Origin: Acidimicrobiales bacterium
Lineage (GTDB): Bacteria > Actinomycetota > Acidimicrobiia > Acidimicrobiales > Poriferisodalaceae
DNA: 64,000 nucleotides
NCBI GenBank assembly: GCA_030743005.1
Contig: JASLTG010000003.1
Location: forward strand, 62,001-126,000
Reading direction: 5' to 3'
A program made the translations under genes and the position numbers. The notes under the pieces were generated by a model. That model was not told the DNA's origin. It worked only from the letters and a program-made list of their open reading frames with translations, and made no database searches. How positions within the stretch are numbered: position 1 is the first letter of the stretch; every line of letters starts with the position of its first letter. Of the stretch, positions 18,070 to 26,523 are shown in pieces.

Positions 18070-18977
18070 ACCGTTACAGCGGAGCTGATCTGAAATCTGC
18101 ACAGGCCTCCAACAGGGTCACGGTCGCTCTAGTAGTTGTGACCGCGTTGCTGATTGGTCTCAATTACACAGTGATGAAATGGGCGCTGGACCACACCACA
18201 CCCTTGGCCCTAGCCGCTCTTCGAACAACCGTCGGCGCTCCGTTCCTCCTAGCGGTCGCTTTTCTCCGCGGAGAGCGGCTTCCACAGACTCGGCAACAAT
18301 GGGTAGCTGTATGGTGGATCTCACTTTCTATCACCACCGTGTCTAGCGGGTTTCTTGTGCTGGGAATTTCACGGTTGTCCCCAGGTTTGTCAGCAATGCT
18401 GTCTGCAACGATGCCGTTGTTTACCGCAGTTATTGCAGTCGTAGCCATAGCTGAGTTCCCCGGTCGGCGAGGCTATTTCGGCTTGTTGATTGGCCTACTC
18501 GGAGCAGTATTTTTAGCCATTCCAGCTTTTGGTTCGGGCAACACCACGTTGGGGATAGCGTTTTCCCTCATTTCGAGCATCAGTTGGGCTGCGGGAGCAG
18601 TCTTAAATAAACGGCTCCCGGGAGCCTTAGCAATCAGCCCGCTGATGTTGGTCGCTTTACAGATCACGTTTTCGGCGGTCTGTTTGCATCTAGCGGTTCC
18701 ATTTTTCGAAGATTGGTCGGAAACCTCGTTCAATTGGGGATTGGCCATACCTTTGTTGTACGCAGGAATTCCGTCTCTAGCGGTCACCTTTTATCTCTTC
18801 GCTAGCGTGTTACGTCGGGCCCCCGCTATACAAGGAGCCGCTGTCGCTTACCTGACACCTTTTTTCGGCGTCCTCTTCAGTTGGTTGCTGGTCGGGGATC
18901 GATTAGATAGAGCCCAGATGGTGGGGGGATTTTTGGTTATTGCCGGCGTAGCGGTCTTGTCAGTTGACCGACGGTGA
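18066..18977 (+). CDS. DMT superfamily (EamA) transporter
   Basis: A 303-residue membrane protein with about ten helices and two EamA repeats. Features include LNYTVMKWALDHTTPLALAA at the start of repeat 1 and SSISWAAGAVLNKRL opening repeat 2. Drug/metabolite transporters of this class usually export amino acids or metabolites. The start is GTG 18066, which overlaps the SDR stop. The substrate is unknown. It ends 43 bp before the selenoprotein gene in the same orientation. Confidence 0.9.
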   Translation: MNRYSGADLKSAQASNRVTVALVVVTALLIGLNYTVMKWALDHTTPLALAALRTTVGAPFLLAVAFLRGERLPQTRQQWVAVWWISLSITTVSSGFLVLGISRLSPGLSAMLSATMPLFTAVIAVVAIAEFPGRRGYFGLLIGLLGAVFLAIPAFGSGNTTLGIAFSLISSISWAAGAVLNKRLPGALAISPLMLVALQITFSAVCLHLAVPFFEDWSETSFNWGLAIPLLYAGIPSLAVTFYLFASVLRRAPAIQGAAVAYLTPFFGVLFSWLLVGDRLDRAQMVGGFLVIAGVAVLSVDRR

Positions 18978-19020
18978 AGAGGTCTGCAAGTAATCAATAA
19001 CTGGCGTAGCCTTCGGAGCT

Positions 19021-20166
19021 ATGGCAGACAGCGACGTTAAGGCAATGACGGCCAACATTGATGTGGTCGAGTTCGAAGAGACAGCTTTTACAACCCCGGT
19101 TCCGTTGCGCGAGGCAAAAGTAGCGATCGTTACCTCGGCTTCACTTCATCACCCCGAGGACGAAGACTTTTCCCCCATGGATACCGGATATCGAGTTTTG
19201 AAATCTCAGCCTCGTGACTACGTAATGGGACACTGGAGTCCAAATTTCGACGCGACAGGCTTCGCCTTAGACATCAACACCGTCTTTCCGATAGATCGCT
19301 TAGATGAACTAGCTGCACAAGGAACAATTGGTTCTGTCGCCGATGAACACCTGGCTTATGCGGGTAACCAGTTTGACCTGTCGGCAATAAGGCTGGATAG
19401 CGGACCAGCAGGAGCGAAATTCTTGAAAGAGCAAGACGTCGACGTTGTCTTACTCACCCCCGTTTGACCGCTTTGCACGCGTACCGTGAGTACGCTCGCA
19501 CACATTTTCGAAGCGGAGGGTCTCGCGACTATCGCCCTGGGCTCCATAAAAAGTCAGATAGAAACAGCCGCACCTCCTCGAGGGCTTTGGTGTGACTTTC
19601 CTCTTGGGCGGCCTCTCGGAGTTCCCTCCGACTCAGAATTTCAACATCGAGTACTTGGCAAGGCCTTGGAATTGTTAGATAGTCCAGAGCCAATTTTCGC
19701 TGAATACGACGTAAGTATTATTGATGACGGGACCGAAGTAATGGCGTGCCCAATGCCACCACGTCACGATCCCGACCTTCACCCTGCCATTGATGAAGCA
19801 AACGGAATTCGACCTGCCTATGAACGTGCCATTGCTAAATACGGGAACCGCGTCGGAGCTGGAAGGACTGTTGAAGCCGATGACATAACGACGGCGATAG
19901 ACGCCTTCATAAGAGTCGCTGATGGGATCCCATGGAAAGAGGCTGGGGTACCGGGGATCCCTGCACGGGTTAGCCAAGACATACGCGGATACTACGAAAC
20001 AGCAGCCTTGGCGCTATCGGACCATGCTCCATCAGCGTGGGCGGGGACTCGCTGGTTCTTGGACCATACCGAAGCCGGGAAAGTAGTTATGGCAGCTAGG
20101 CAGGCCATGGCTGATGCAGGCGAGATGCAACCCATTTGGTTTTATATGGCCCCTGGAGATCGCTAA
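19021..20166 (+). CDS. GrdB-like selenoprotein (glycine/sarcosine/betaine reductase component B family), TGA149 read as selenocysteine
   Basis: One 381-residue gene that is broken in two if the TGA at 19465-19467 is read as stop. Both halves are in the same frame with no other stop between. The first half has the family signatures SASLHH, NFDATGFALDINTVFPIDRL and GSVADEHLAY. The second half continues directly as U-P-L-C-T-R-T-V, so the TGA falls exactly at the redox-active position of the U/C-x-x-C motif, after DVVLLTPV. GrdB family members form the substrate-activating component of glycine/betaine/sarcosine reductases. No GrdA or GrdC-type gene is near, so this stand-alone homologue has an unknown, probably reductive, role. 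A SECIS-like hairpin follows. The MFS gene downstream begins 8 bp after. Confidence 0.93.
19465..19516 (+). promoter_or_regulatory. Selenocysteine TGA codon and predicted bacterial SECIS element
   Basis: TGA at 19465-19467 is followed by nested complementarity. The upper stem is GCGTAC (19479-19484) with GTACGC (19490-19495), perfect 6 bp, and the loop is CGTGA (19485-19489). An intermediate stem is TGC (19474-19476) with GCA (19498-19500). The outer stem is CCGCTT (19468-19473) with AAGCGG (19511-19516). The loop starts 17 nt after the TGA and has G at loop position 2, as expected for SelB recognition of a bacterial SECIS. Confidence 0.85.
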
Positions 20167-20174
20167 CAACAGCT

Positions 20175-21410
20175 GTGATCTTTTCGGTCCAGCCAGTTGA
20201 ACAACGGTTTTTTGGGTGGCGCATCGTCGCAGCCGCCTTCACAATCCTATTTGTTGTATACGGAGTCCAATTCAGTTTCGGCACCTTTGTAGGGGACGTA
20301 GTTAAAGACACCGGATGGTCGGAAAGCCGACTACAGCTCATATTTGCTATTTACATCGGGCTGTATAGCGCCCTATCGGCTGTGAGTGGTTGGCTGACAG
20401 ATCGAGTGGGCCCACGACCCATCGTTGCGGTTGGAGCACTATTACTCACGACTGGATATTTGTTGTGGGCAACAGCCAACAGTTTGATCGTTGTCGCAAT
20501 TGGGATGGCTGTGGTGGCTCCTCTAGGAATGAGCTGCTCTTGGGTGCCCTGTAACGCCACCGTTGTGCGATGGTTCGTAGTGCGTAGGGGTTTCGCGACG
20601 GCAATAGCAACTGCCGGTGGAAGCTTGGCCAATATTCTGGTTCCCCCGGTTGCAGCGGTGCTTGTCTCCGCTTACGGCTGGCGAGTAGCTGTTCTGATCA
20701 TGTCGATCACAGGTGGCGCCTGCATGTTGGTGAGTTCAGTTGTTCTCGAACGAGACCCTGAAGGGATAGGGCAGCAACCTGATGGGCGAATGAGAACAAC
20801 AGTCGATGTTGAACTGGAATCGCTCGAAGGAATGACTCCAGCTCAAGCTTGGAGAAACCCTAATTATTGGAAAATATTTGGCATGTATGCCCTCACGTTT
20901 CTGGCGGTCTTCGTGCCATTTGTCCACGGTGTCCAATTTGCCCAGAGCCTGGGAGCCTCGTTGCAAACTGCCTCGACAGTGATCTCAGCGATAGGAATTG
21001 GTGGCCTAACTGGCAGGCTTGTCATGGGTCCTATTTCTGACCGCATCGGGAGAAAGAACGCAGTCATGTTGGCCCTGTTCGTTGAAACCATTTCGTTTCT
21101 CGGGATGGCGAGCAGCACTACCCTTTGGCTTTTGTATCCATCGGCGGTGGCCTTTGGCTTCGCATACGGGGGAGGGGTAGTCGTCTTCCCACCATTGGTT
21201 GCAGATCTATTTGGCCGAGCACATGCGGGCTCAATAGTCGGACGTATCTTTGCGACGGCCGGGGCGATGTCAGCCATCGGGCCATACGCGGCACAAATTC
21301 TTCACGATGCCTTAGGTAACTACAAATGGGCCTTCTTACTCGCAGGCTTGTCTAACGGACTTGCCTTCGTGCTAGCTACTCGTCTTCCTCGATCGGCGGA
21401 AGCCACCTAA
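20175..21410 (+). CDS. MFS transporter (monocarboxylate/oxalate-formate antiporter-like)
   Basis: About 411 residues with twelve predicted helices. FFGWRIVAAAFTILFVVYG at the N-terminus and GWLTDRVGPRPIV between helices 2 and 3 resemble the OFA/monocarboxylate-type MFS group. The second-half A-motif is GPISDRIGRKN. The frame opens at 20136, inside the selenoprotein gene; GTG 20175, 8 bp after its stop, is the more natural start. Close spacing suggests co-expression with the GrdB-like selenoprotein, so it may move that protein's substrate or product. Confidence 0.88.
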   Translation: MIFSVQPVEQRFFGWRIVAAAFTILFVVYGVQFSFGTFVGDVVKDTGWSESRLQLIFAIYIGLYSALSAVSGWLTDRVGPRPIVAVGALLLTTGYLLWATANSLIVVAIGMAVVAPLGMSCSWVPCNATVVRWFVVRRGFATAIATAGGSLANILVPPVAAVLVSAYGWRVAVLIMSITGGACMLVSSVVLERDPEGIGQQPDGRMRTTVDVELESLEGMTPAQAWRNPNYWKIFGMYALTFLAVFVPFVHGVQFAQSLGASLQTASTVISAIGIGGLTGRLVMGPISDRIGRKNAVMLALFVETISFLGMASSTTLWLLYPSAVAFGFAYGGGVVVFPPLVADLFGRAHAGSIVGRIFATAGAMSAIGPYAAQILHDALGNYKWAFLLAGLSNGLAFVLATRLPRSAEAT

Positions 21411-21496
21411 AATCAACGATTTACGGTCTTTGGGCTATAGGTAGACACCAGTGCCCTGCACGCTACTAATCTGTAGTGGAAGCAGGAGGGGACACC

Positions 21497-24400
21497 ATGG
21501 CTTTAGCTGACTTCAAACTTGAGGACCGCTTCGCGCGTAGCGAAGGTGACGTTGCGATGTCCGGAGTTCAAGCGTTACTTCGGGTATTAGTAGACCAACT
21601 TCGCGCTGATCGACGCGACGGGATGAACAATGCGGCCATGGTCTCTGGCTACAGGGGCTCCCCTTTAGGAGGGATTGACGCTCTGATGCTTGGCAATGCC
21701 CAAGAATTGGTCGACAACAACATTGAGTTTGTTCCCGGACTGAATGAAGATCTTGGCGCCACAACTGTTTGGGGATCACAGCTTGCCAATCGTAACTTTG
21801 ATGGCAAATTCGATGGCGTGTTGGGTATGTGGTACGGAAAAGCCCCGGGGGTCGACCGTTCGGGAGATGCCATCCGACATGCAAATGTTTGCGGGGTAGA
21901 CCCCAAAGGTGGGGTGCTACTAGTCGCAGGCGATGACCCTGCTTCTAAATCTTCAACGCTGGCTTCGGAATCAGAATTTGCATTGCTTCACTTTCAAACG
22001 CCGATCCTTTATCCAGGCACCGTTCAAGAAGTCGCTGACTACGGTCGAATCGGTTACGAACTTTCTCGATACAGCGGCCTTTGGGTATCACTGAAAATCG
22101 TCACCAACGTCGCTGACGGCTACTCAACCATCAAAGTCGGACCGGGACGAGTGCAGATGAAGCGTCCCGACTTTGAATGGGACGGTGTTCCTTGGCAACA
22201 CACACAGCAAGACTCACTCTTCGGTCCCTTTGCTGTGCGTCAAGAACTCGAAATTCATGAAGGTCGGATGGAAGCTACAGATGCTTTTACCCGTCTAAAT
22301 AGTCTCGACCTAGTAAGTGGCGCCACCTCAGACGCTCGCATAGGAATTGTCGCTGCAGGCAAAACCTATTACGACCTTCGTGAGGCCCTAGACCGAATGG
22401 GTCTTGACGAAGCTGCACTCAAACAGCGGGGAATGCGACTGTACAAGCCAGCTGTCGTATGGCCACTTGAAGCTCAAGGAGTTAAGGAATTTGCCCGTGG
22501 GCTAGACACCATTGTCGTTGTCGAAGAAAAACGTGCCTTCATTGAAATGTTTATGCGCGAAATCTTGTACGGCTCGTCAGATGCTCCGACCATCCTGGGT
22601 AAGCGTGACGCGACCAATGCGTTCTGGTTCCCCGGCCATGGAGAGATGGACGCTGACCTCATTGCCCGCAAGATTCGACCGTTTCTTGTCGAATGCTTGG
22701 GAGAAGATGCTGTAGGTCCCGCCGTGCGCGAACGAATAACAATCCCCGTTTCGCTTGGCAGCCCAGACAGCAAGAAACAGTCAAACCGAACCCCTAATTT
22801 CTGTTCTGGGTGTCCGCACAATCGATCGACTTGGGTTCCGGAAGGCTCTGAAGCCGGCGGAGGAATTGGATGTCATGGAATGGCATCAATGACCCCCACA
22901 AGAAATGTGAAAGGTACTACCCAGATGGGTGGCGAAGGAGTCCAATGGGTCGGGGCCGCGCCATTCGTCACTATGGACCATCGCTTCCAAAATATTGGCG
23001 ACGGAACCTTCCATCATTCAGGGTCGCTAGCGGTTCGACAGGCAGTAGCGGCAGGCACCAACGTCACCTACAAGATTCTGTACAACGCGGCGGTAGCGAT
23101 GACAGGGGGACAAGACGTTGATGGTGGAATGACAGTTCCTGAACTGTCACGGTCGCTAGACGCAGAAGGTGTCTCAAAGGTCATGGTTCTTACCCACGAC
23201 ACAGAAAAATATGGAGAGGAAGCACACTTCGCTGAAGGCACGGAAGTTTGGTACCGAGACCGCCTTGATGAAGCTCAACGAATACTGCGAGACATTCCCG
23301 GATGCACAGTGCTCATCTATGACCAGCCCTGTGCCGCAGAACTTCGTCGTGACCGTAAACGAGGCAAGGTCGCGGAACCCGCAATGGCTGCTTACATAAA
23401 CGAAGCGGTATGTGAAGGATGTGGCGACTGTGGCGAAAAATCTAGTTGCCTTTCCGTCCAGCCTGTTGAAACCGAATTCGGTAGGAAAACGGTCATACAT
23501 CAGTCATCTTGCAACAAGGATTTCACCTGTCTTGACGGTGATTGCCCAGCCTTTATTGAAGTAATACCAGGTGGGGTTGTTCCCGAAAAATCGGCTCTGG
23601 CAATAGCTGAAATCGCTGAAGGCCAAATAGAGCCCGATCGGCTCGATGAAGGCAATGTCCTAATGATCGGTATTGGAGGAACCGGGGTAGTGACGGTCAA
23701 CCAGCTTCTAGCGACGGCCGCCCTACTAGACGGCAAAGAAGCTCACGGACTAGACCAGACCGGCCTCGCACAAAAGGGCGGCCCAGTTGTATCTAACCTT
23801 AAGATCCGACGTCCCGATGGTGAACTGGAATTGGGTGAAGCAAACAAGATCGCAACCGGAGAAGCCGATGCATACATCGTCTTCGACCTATTAAGCGGTA
23901 CCAACCCAGCCAACCTAGAAAAAGCAATGCCTGGACGAACGGTGGCGCTTGTTTCTTCAAGCAAAGTACCCACCGGAGCAATGGTCCGTGACACCTCGGC
24001 TGAATATCCCGAATGGTCAGCCCTTCAAGATTCAATCGATAGCGCCACTATCGCCGAGAAGAACGTCTACTACGACGCAGGCAAGTTGTCAGACAATCTA
24101 TTCAGATCTCACATGCCGGCGAACATCATCGTTCTTGGTTCCGCCTATCAGAGTGGCGTCGTACCCATTAGCGCAGTGGCGATAGAGCGAGCGATTGAGT
24201 TGAACGGTGTAGCAGTCGAGATGAATACCCAGGCATTCAGAATCGGTCGCCAGATCGTTCTCGACCCCAACTTCATCGAATCATTGGGAATCGAGAGTGA
24301 AGGAAACGCTAGCCAGCAAACCAAAATTTCAGCTGCGCTAGAGAGCCTTATCCAAACGATTCCGGAGCCATTTGAAGAACTCGAGAGACTTCTGAAGATC

Positions 24401-24982
24401 CGGGTGGCAGAACTTGTCGACTATCAAAACAGCAATTACGCCAAGAGGTATGTGGAGAAAGTAAGCGTAGTTCGCAAAGCGGAAGTTGCAGTGGGTGAAG
24501 ACACTCGACTGTCCGAGGCGTATGCGCGGTATCTCTACAAACTCATGGCATACAAAGATGAATACGAAGTGGCTCGCCTCCACCGCTCAAAAGCTTTCCA
24601 CGAGGCTGTGCGCGAACAATTCGGAGACCGCAGCAAGGTCACGTACAAGCTGCATCCACCTTCGATGAGACGTTTGGGCCTGGAGCAGAAAATAGGATTG
24701 GGTCGCTCTGGAGATGTTGCCTTCGCACTGCTACGCAGGATGAAGTTCTTACGCGGAACCCCATTAGATGTGTTCGGCAATACAGCTCATCGCAAAATGG
24801 AACGGGGCCTAATTGACGAATACCAAGAGATGATCGATCAAGCGCTAACCGATCTTCGTCCTGAGACCTATGACAGAGCGGTCCAATTAGCAGAACTTCC
24901 AGACATGATTCGTGGCTACGAAGGAGTCAAAGAAGCAAACGTTGAGAGATTCCGCCAGGCAGCCAACGAAATTTTGAGTTGA
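21497..24982 (+). CDS. Indolepyruvate ferredoxin oxidoreductase family protein, fused subunits
   Basis: A 1161-residue fused enzyme that oxidatively decarboxylates aryl or branched 2-oxo acids to acyl-CoA with thiamine diphosphate, passing electrons to ferredoxin. The N-terminal pyrimidine-binding part begins with GYRGSPLGGID. A TPP-binding half contains CSGCPHNRST and GIGCHGM. A cysteine-rich Fe-S insert (VCEGCGDCGEKSSC and CNKDFTCLDGDC) lies around 645-690. The gamma part begins with GIGGTGVVTVNQLL. The start is set at ATG 21497 behind the strong ribosome site AGGAGG (21484-21489); GTG 21476 is less likely. Finding it in an apparently aerobic actinobacterium is normal for the fused aerobic-type IOR. 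Confidence 0.93.
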   Translation: MALADFKLEDRFARSEGDVAMSGVQALLRVLVDQLRADRRDGMNNAAMVSGYRGSPLGGIDALMLGNAQELVDNNIEFVPGLNEDLGATTVWGSQLANRNFDGKFDGVLGMWYGKAPGVDRSGDAIRHANVCGVDPKGGVLLVAGDDPASKSSTLASESEFALLHFQTPILYPGTVQEVADYGRIGYELSRYSGLWVSLKIVTNVADGYSTIKVGPGRVQMKRPDFEWDGVPWQHTQQDSLFGPFAVRQELEIHEGRMEATDAFTRLNSLDLVSGATSDARIGIVAAGKTYYDLREALDRMGLDEAALKQRGMRLYKPAVVWPLEAQGVKEFARGLDTIVVVEEKRAFIEMFMREILYGSSDAPTILGKRDATNAFWFPGHGEMDADLIARKIRPFLVECLGEDAVGPAVRERITIPVSLGSPDSKKQSNRTPNFCSGCPHNRSTWVPEGSEAGGGIGCHGMASMTPTRNVKGTTQMGGEGVQWVGAAPFVTMDHRFQNIGDGTFHHSGSLAVRQAVAAGTNVTYKILYNAAVAMTGGQDVDGGMTVPELSRSLDAEGVSKVMVLTHDTEKYGEEAHFAEGTEVWYRDRLDEAQRILRDIPGCTVLIYDQPCAAELRRDRKRGKVAEPAMAAYINEAVCEGCGDCGEKSSCLSVQPVETEFGRKTVIHQSSCNKDFTCLDGDCPAFIEVIPGGVVPEKSALAIAEIAEGQIEPDRLDEGNVLMIGIGGTGVVTVNQLLATAALLDGKEAHGLDQTGLAQKGGPVVSNLKIRRPDGELELGEANKIATGEADAYIVFDLLSGTNPANLEKAMPGRTVALVSSSKVPTGAMVRDTSAEYPEWSALQDSIDSATIAEKNVYYDAGKLSDNLFRSHMPANIIVLGSAYQSGVVPISAVAIERAIELNGVAVEMNTQAFRIGRQIVLDPNFIESLGIESEGNASQQTKISAALESLIQTIPEPFEELERLLKIRVAELVDYQNSNYAKRYVEKVSVVRKAEVAVGEDTRLSEAYARYLYKLMAYKDEYEVARLHRSKAFHEAVREQFGDRSKVTYKLHPPSMRRLGLEQKIGLGRSGDVAFALLRRMKFLRGTPLDVFGNTAHRKMERGLIDEYQEMIDQALTDLRPETYDRAVQLAELPDMIRGYEGVKEANVERFRQAANEILS

Positions 24983-25095
24983 CGAGAACACCAGAGCCCA
25001 GCCTTTGGGCATCAGAACATTCATATTGCTAGAGGCGAAAGCTGATCTTAAGCAATTCCCAACTGCCTTGAGATCTGTTGATTAACCGTGTGAAT

Positions 25096-26523
25096 ATGAC
25101 CGAAAACGACCAGACTAGAGGCATGGATATGCGGGACTTAGATGTTGCCGATTCAGTGCTTGACCTCGTAGGAAACACTCCGCTGGTGAAACTGCCGAGA
25201 ATCGGAGAAGAATCTCCCTGCCCCATAGTCGCAAAGCTTGAGACGACAAACCCTGGTGGCAGTTCTAAAGATCGACCAGCAATAACCATGATCGACGAGG
25301 CAGAAAAGGCCGGACTCCTCAAACCAGGAGGCACCATCATCGAACCGACATCTGGCAACACAGGAGTGGGTTTGGCCATAGTCGCCGCTCAACGTGGCTA
25401 CGACTGCATTTTTGTGATGACGGACAAAGTGAGTAGCGAAAAGGTCACTCTCTTAGAGGCCTATGGCGCCGAAGTAGTCGTTTGCCCGGTAGCGGTAGCG
25501 CCAGAAGATCCGCGTTCGTATTACTCCACCGCTGAACGACTGGTCCAAGAGATCCCCAACGCGTACCGACCGAACCAGTACCACAATCAAGCAAACCCGA
25601 AAGCACACTATGAGTCCACAGGTCCTGAAATATGGGAACAGACCAAAGGGCGGGTGACCCATTTCGTCGCAGGAGCAGGCACCGGAGGGACAATTACCGG
25701 CGTTGGTAAATTCTTGAAAGAACAGAACCCCGGAATACAAATAATTGCAGCTGACCCAATCAATTCCGTTTATTCAGGAGGTAATGGCCGCCCTTATCTC
25801 GTCGAAGGTGTTGGTGAAGACTTCTGGCCCGATACTTATGACCCGGAAATAGTTGATTCAACTATCGCGATAAGTGACGCCGAGTCGTTCTCCATGGCGC
25901 ATCGAGTCACGACCGAAGAAGGAATTCTCATCGGCGGCTCCGGAGGAACAGCGGTTGCAGCGGCACTGGAAGCAGCTAAGGGTCTGACAGCAGATGACCT
26001 GGTGGTAGTCCTCATCCCCGATAGTGGCCGTGGCTACCTAAGTAAAGTTTTTGACAAAACCTGGATGGCAAACATGGGTTTTTCAAAGTGTGAGGGAATA
26101 AGCGTTGCTGAGTTGCTCGGACCCGGGTCAGCCGACAACCCGGAATTGATCTACGTTTCACCTCACAGCAAGGTTCGGCATGCAATTGAAACGATGCGGA
26201 AACATGAGCTACCCCATGTTCCCGTCGCAAAAGGCGAAATGCCGATAGCAGCCGCTGAAGTTATGGGGTCGGTATCGGAAGACTCTCTGATGCAAAAATC
26301 TTTTGATAATGAAGCCATCCTCGACGAATCGGTCGAAGAAGTGATGGACCCGGCCTTGCCTGTCATTGGACTAGGAGAATCAGCGACAACCGCGGTAAGT
26401 AAACTAGAGATTTCGCCGGTTCTACTAGTGCTTGATGCCGGTAAGCCACACGCCTTACTGACAGAATCACATGTAATGAACTCTGAGATCGCTAAACAAC
26501 ATTTGGAGGTGGACGCGAAATGA
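25096..26523 (+). CDS. cbs: Cystathionine beta-synthase (PLP domain plus CBS pair)
   Basis: The enzyme condenses serine and homocysteine to cystathionine, the first step of transsulfuration. The fold-type II PLP domain shows NPGGSSKDRPA with the PLP lysine, PTSGNTGVGLA and the GTGGTITG phosphate loop. The C-terminal part, from about residue 335, contains a CBS-domain pair (SPHSKVRHAIETM, then LPVIGLGES), as in mycobacterial Cbs. Length ~475 residues is standard. The earliest in-frame start is TTG 25078; ATG 25096 is preferred, with ATG 25123 also possible. It overlaps the next gene by 4 bp (ATGA), forming a two-gene transsulfuration operon. Confidence 0.93.
   Translation: MTENDQTRGMDMRDLDVADSVLDLVGNTPLVKLPRIGEESPCPIVAKLETTNPGGSSKDRPAITMIDEAEKAGLLKPGGTIIEPTSGNTGVGLAIVAAQRGYDCIFVMTDKVSSEKVTLLEAYGAEVVVCPVAVAPEDPRSYYSTAERLVQEIPNAYRPNQYHNQANPKAHYESTGPEIWEQTKGRVTHFVAGAGTGGTITGVGKFLKEQNPGIQIIAADPINSVYSGGNGRPYLVEGVGEDFWPDTYDPEIVDSTIAISDAESFSMAHRVTTEEGILIGGSGGTAVAAALEAAKGLTADDLVVVLIPDSGRGYLSKVFDKTWMANMGFSKCEGISVAELLGPGSADNPELIYVSPHSKVRHAIETMRKHELPHVPVAKGEMPIAAAEVMGSVSEDSLMQKSFDNEAILDESVEEVMDPALPVIGLGESATTAVSKLEISPVLLVLDAGKPHALLTESHVMNSEIAKQHLEVDAK

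Noticed and set aside
19465..19467. TGA as a disabling mutation (pseudogene)
   Set aside because: Both halves keep intact family motifs and normal codon use, and the site is the known Sec position. A second gene in the window shows the same pattern with the same hairpin form.
19486..20166. A separate gene starting at GTG 19486, beside a truncated gene ending at 19467
   Set aside because: Both parts are in the same frame, the family motif U-P-L-C spans the junction, and a SECIS-like hairpin follows the TGA. GTG 19486 lies in the hairpin loop and has no ribosome site.
19021..20166. A complete glycine/sarcosine/betaine reductase operon
   Set aside because: No GrdA, GrdC, GrdD or thioredoxin-reductase genes are adjacent, so only a stand-alone GrdB-like protein can be claimed.
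24983..25095. SAM riboswitch or T-box upstream of the transsulfuration operon
   Set aside because: Only a small hairpin GCCCA/TGGGC (24996-25010) is seen. The conserved core of SAM or T-box elements is missing. The hairpin may be a weak terminator of the preceding gene.
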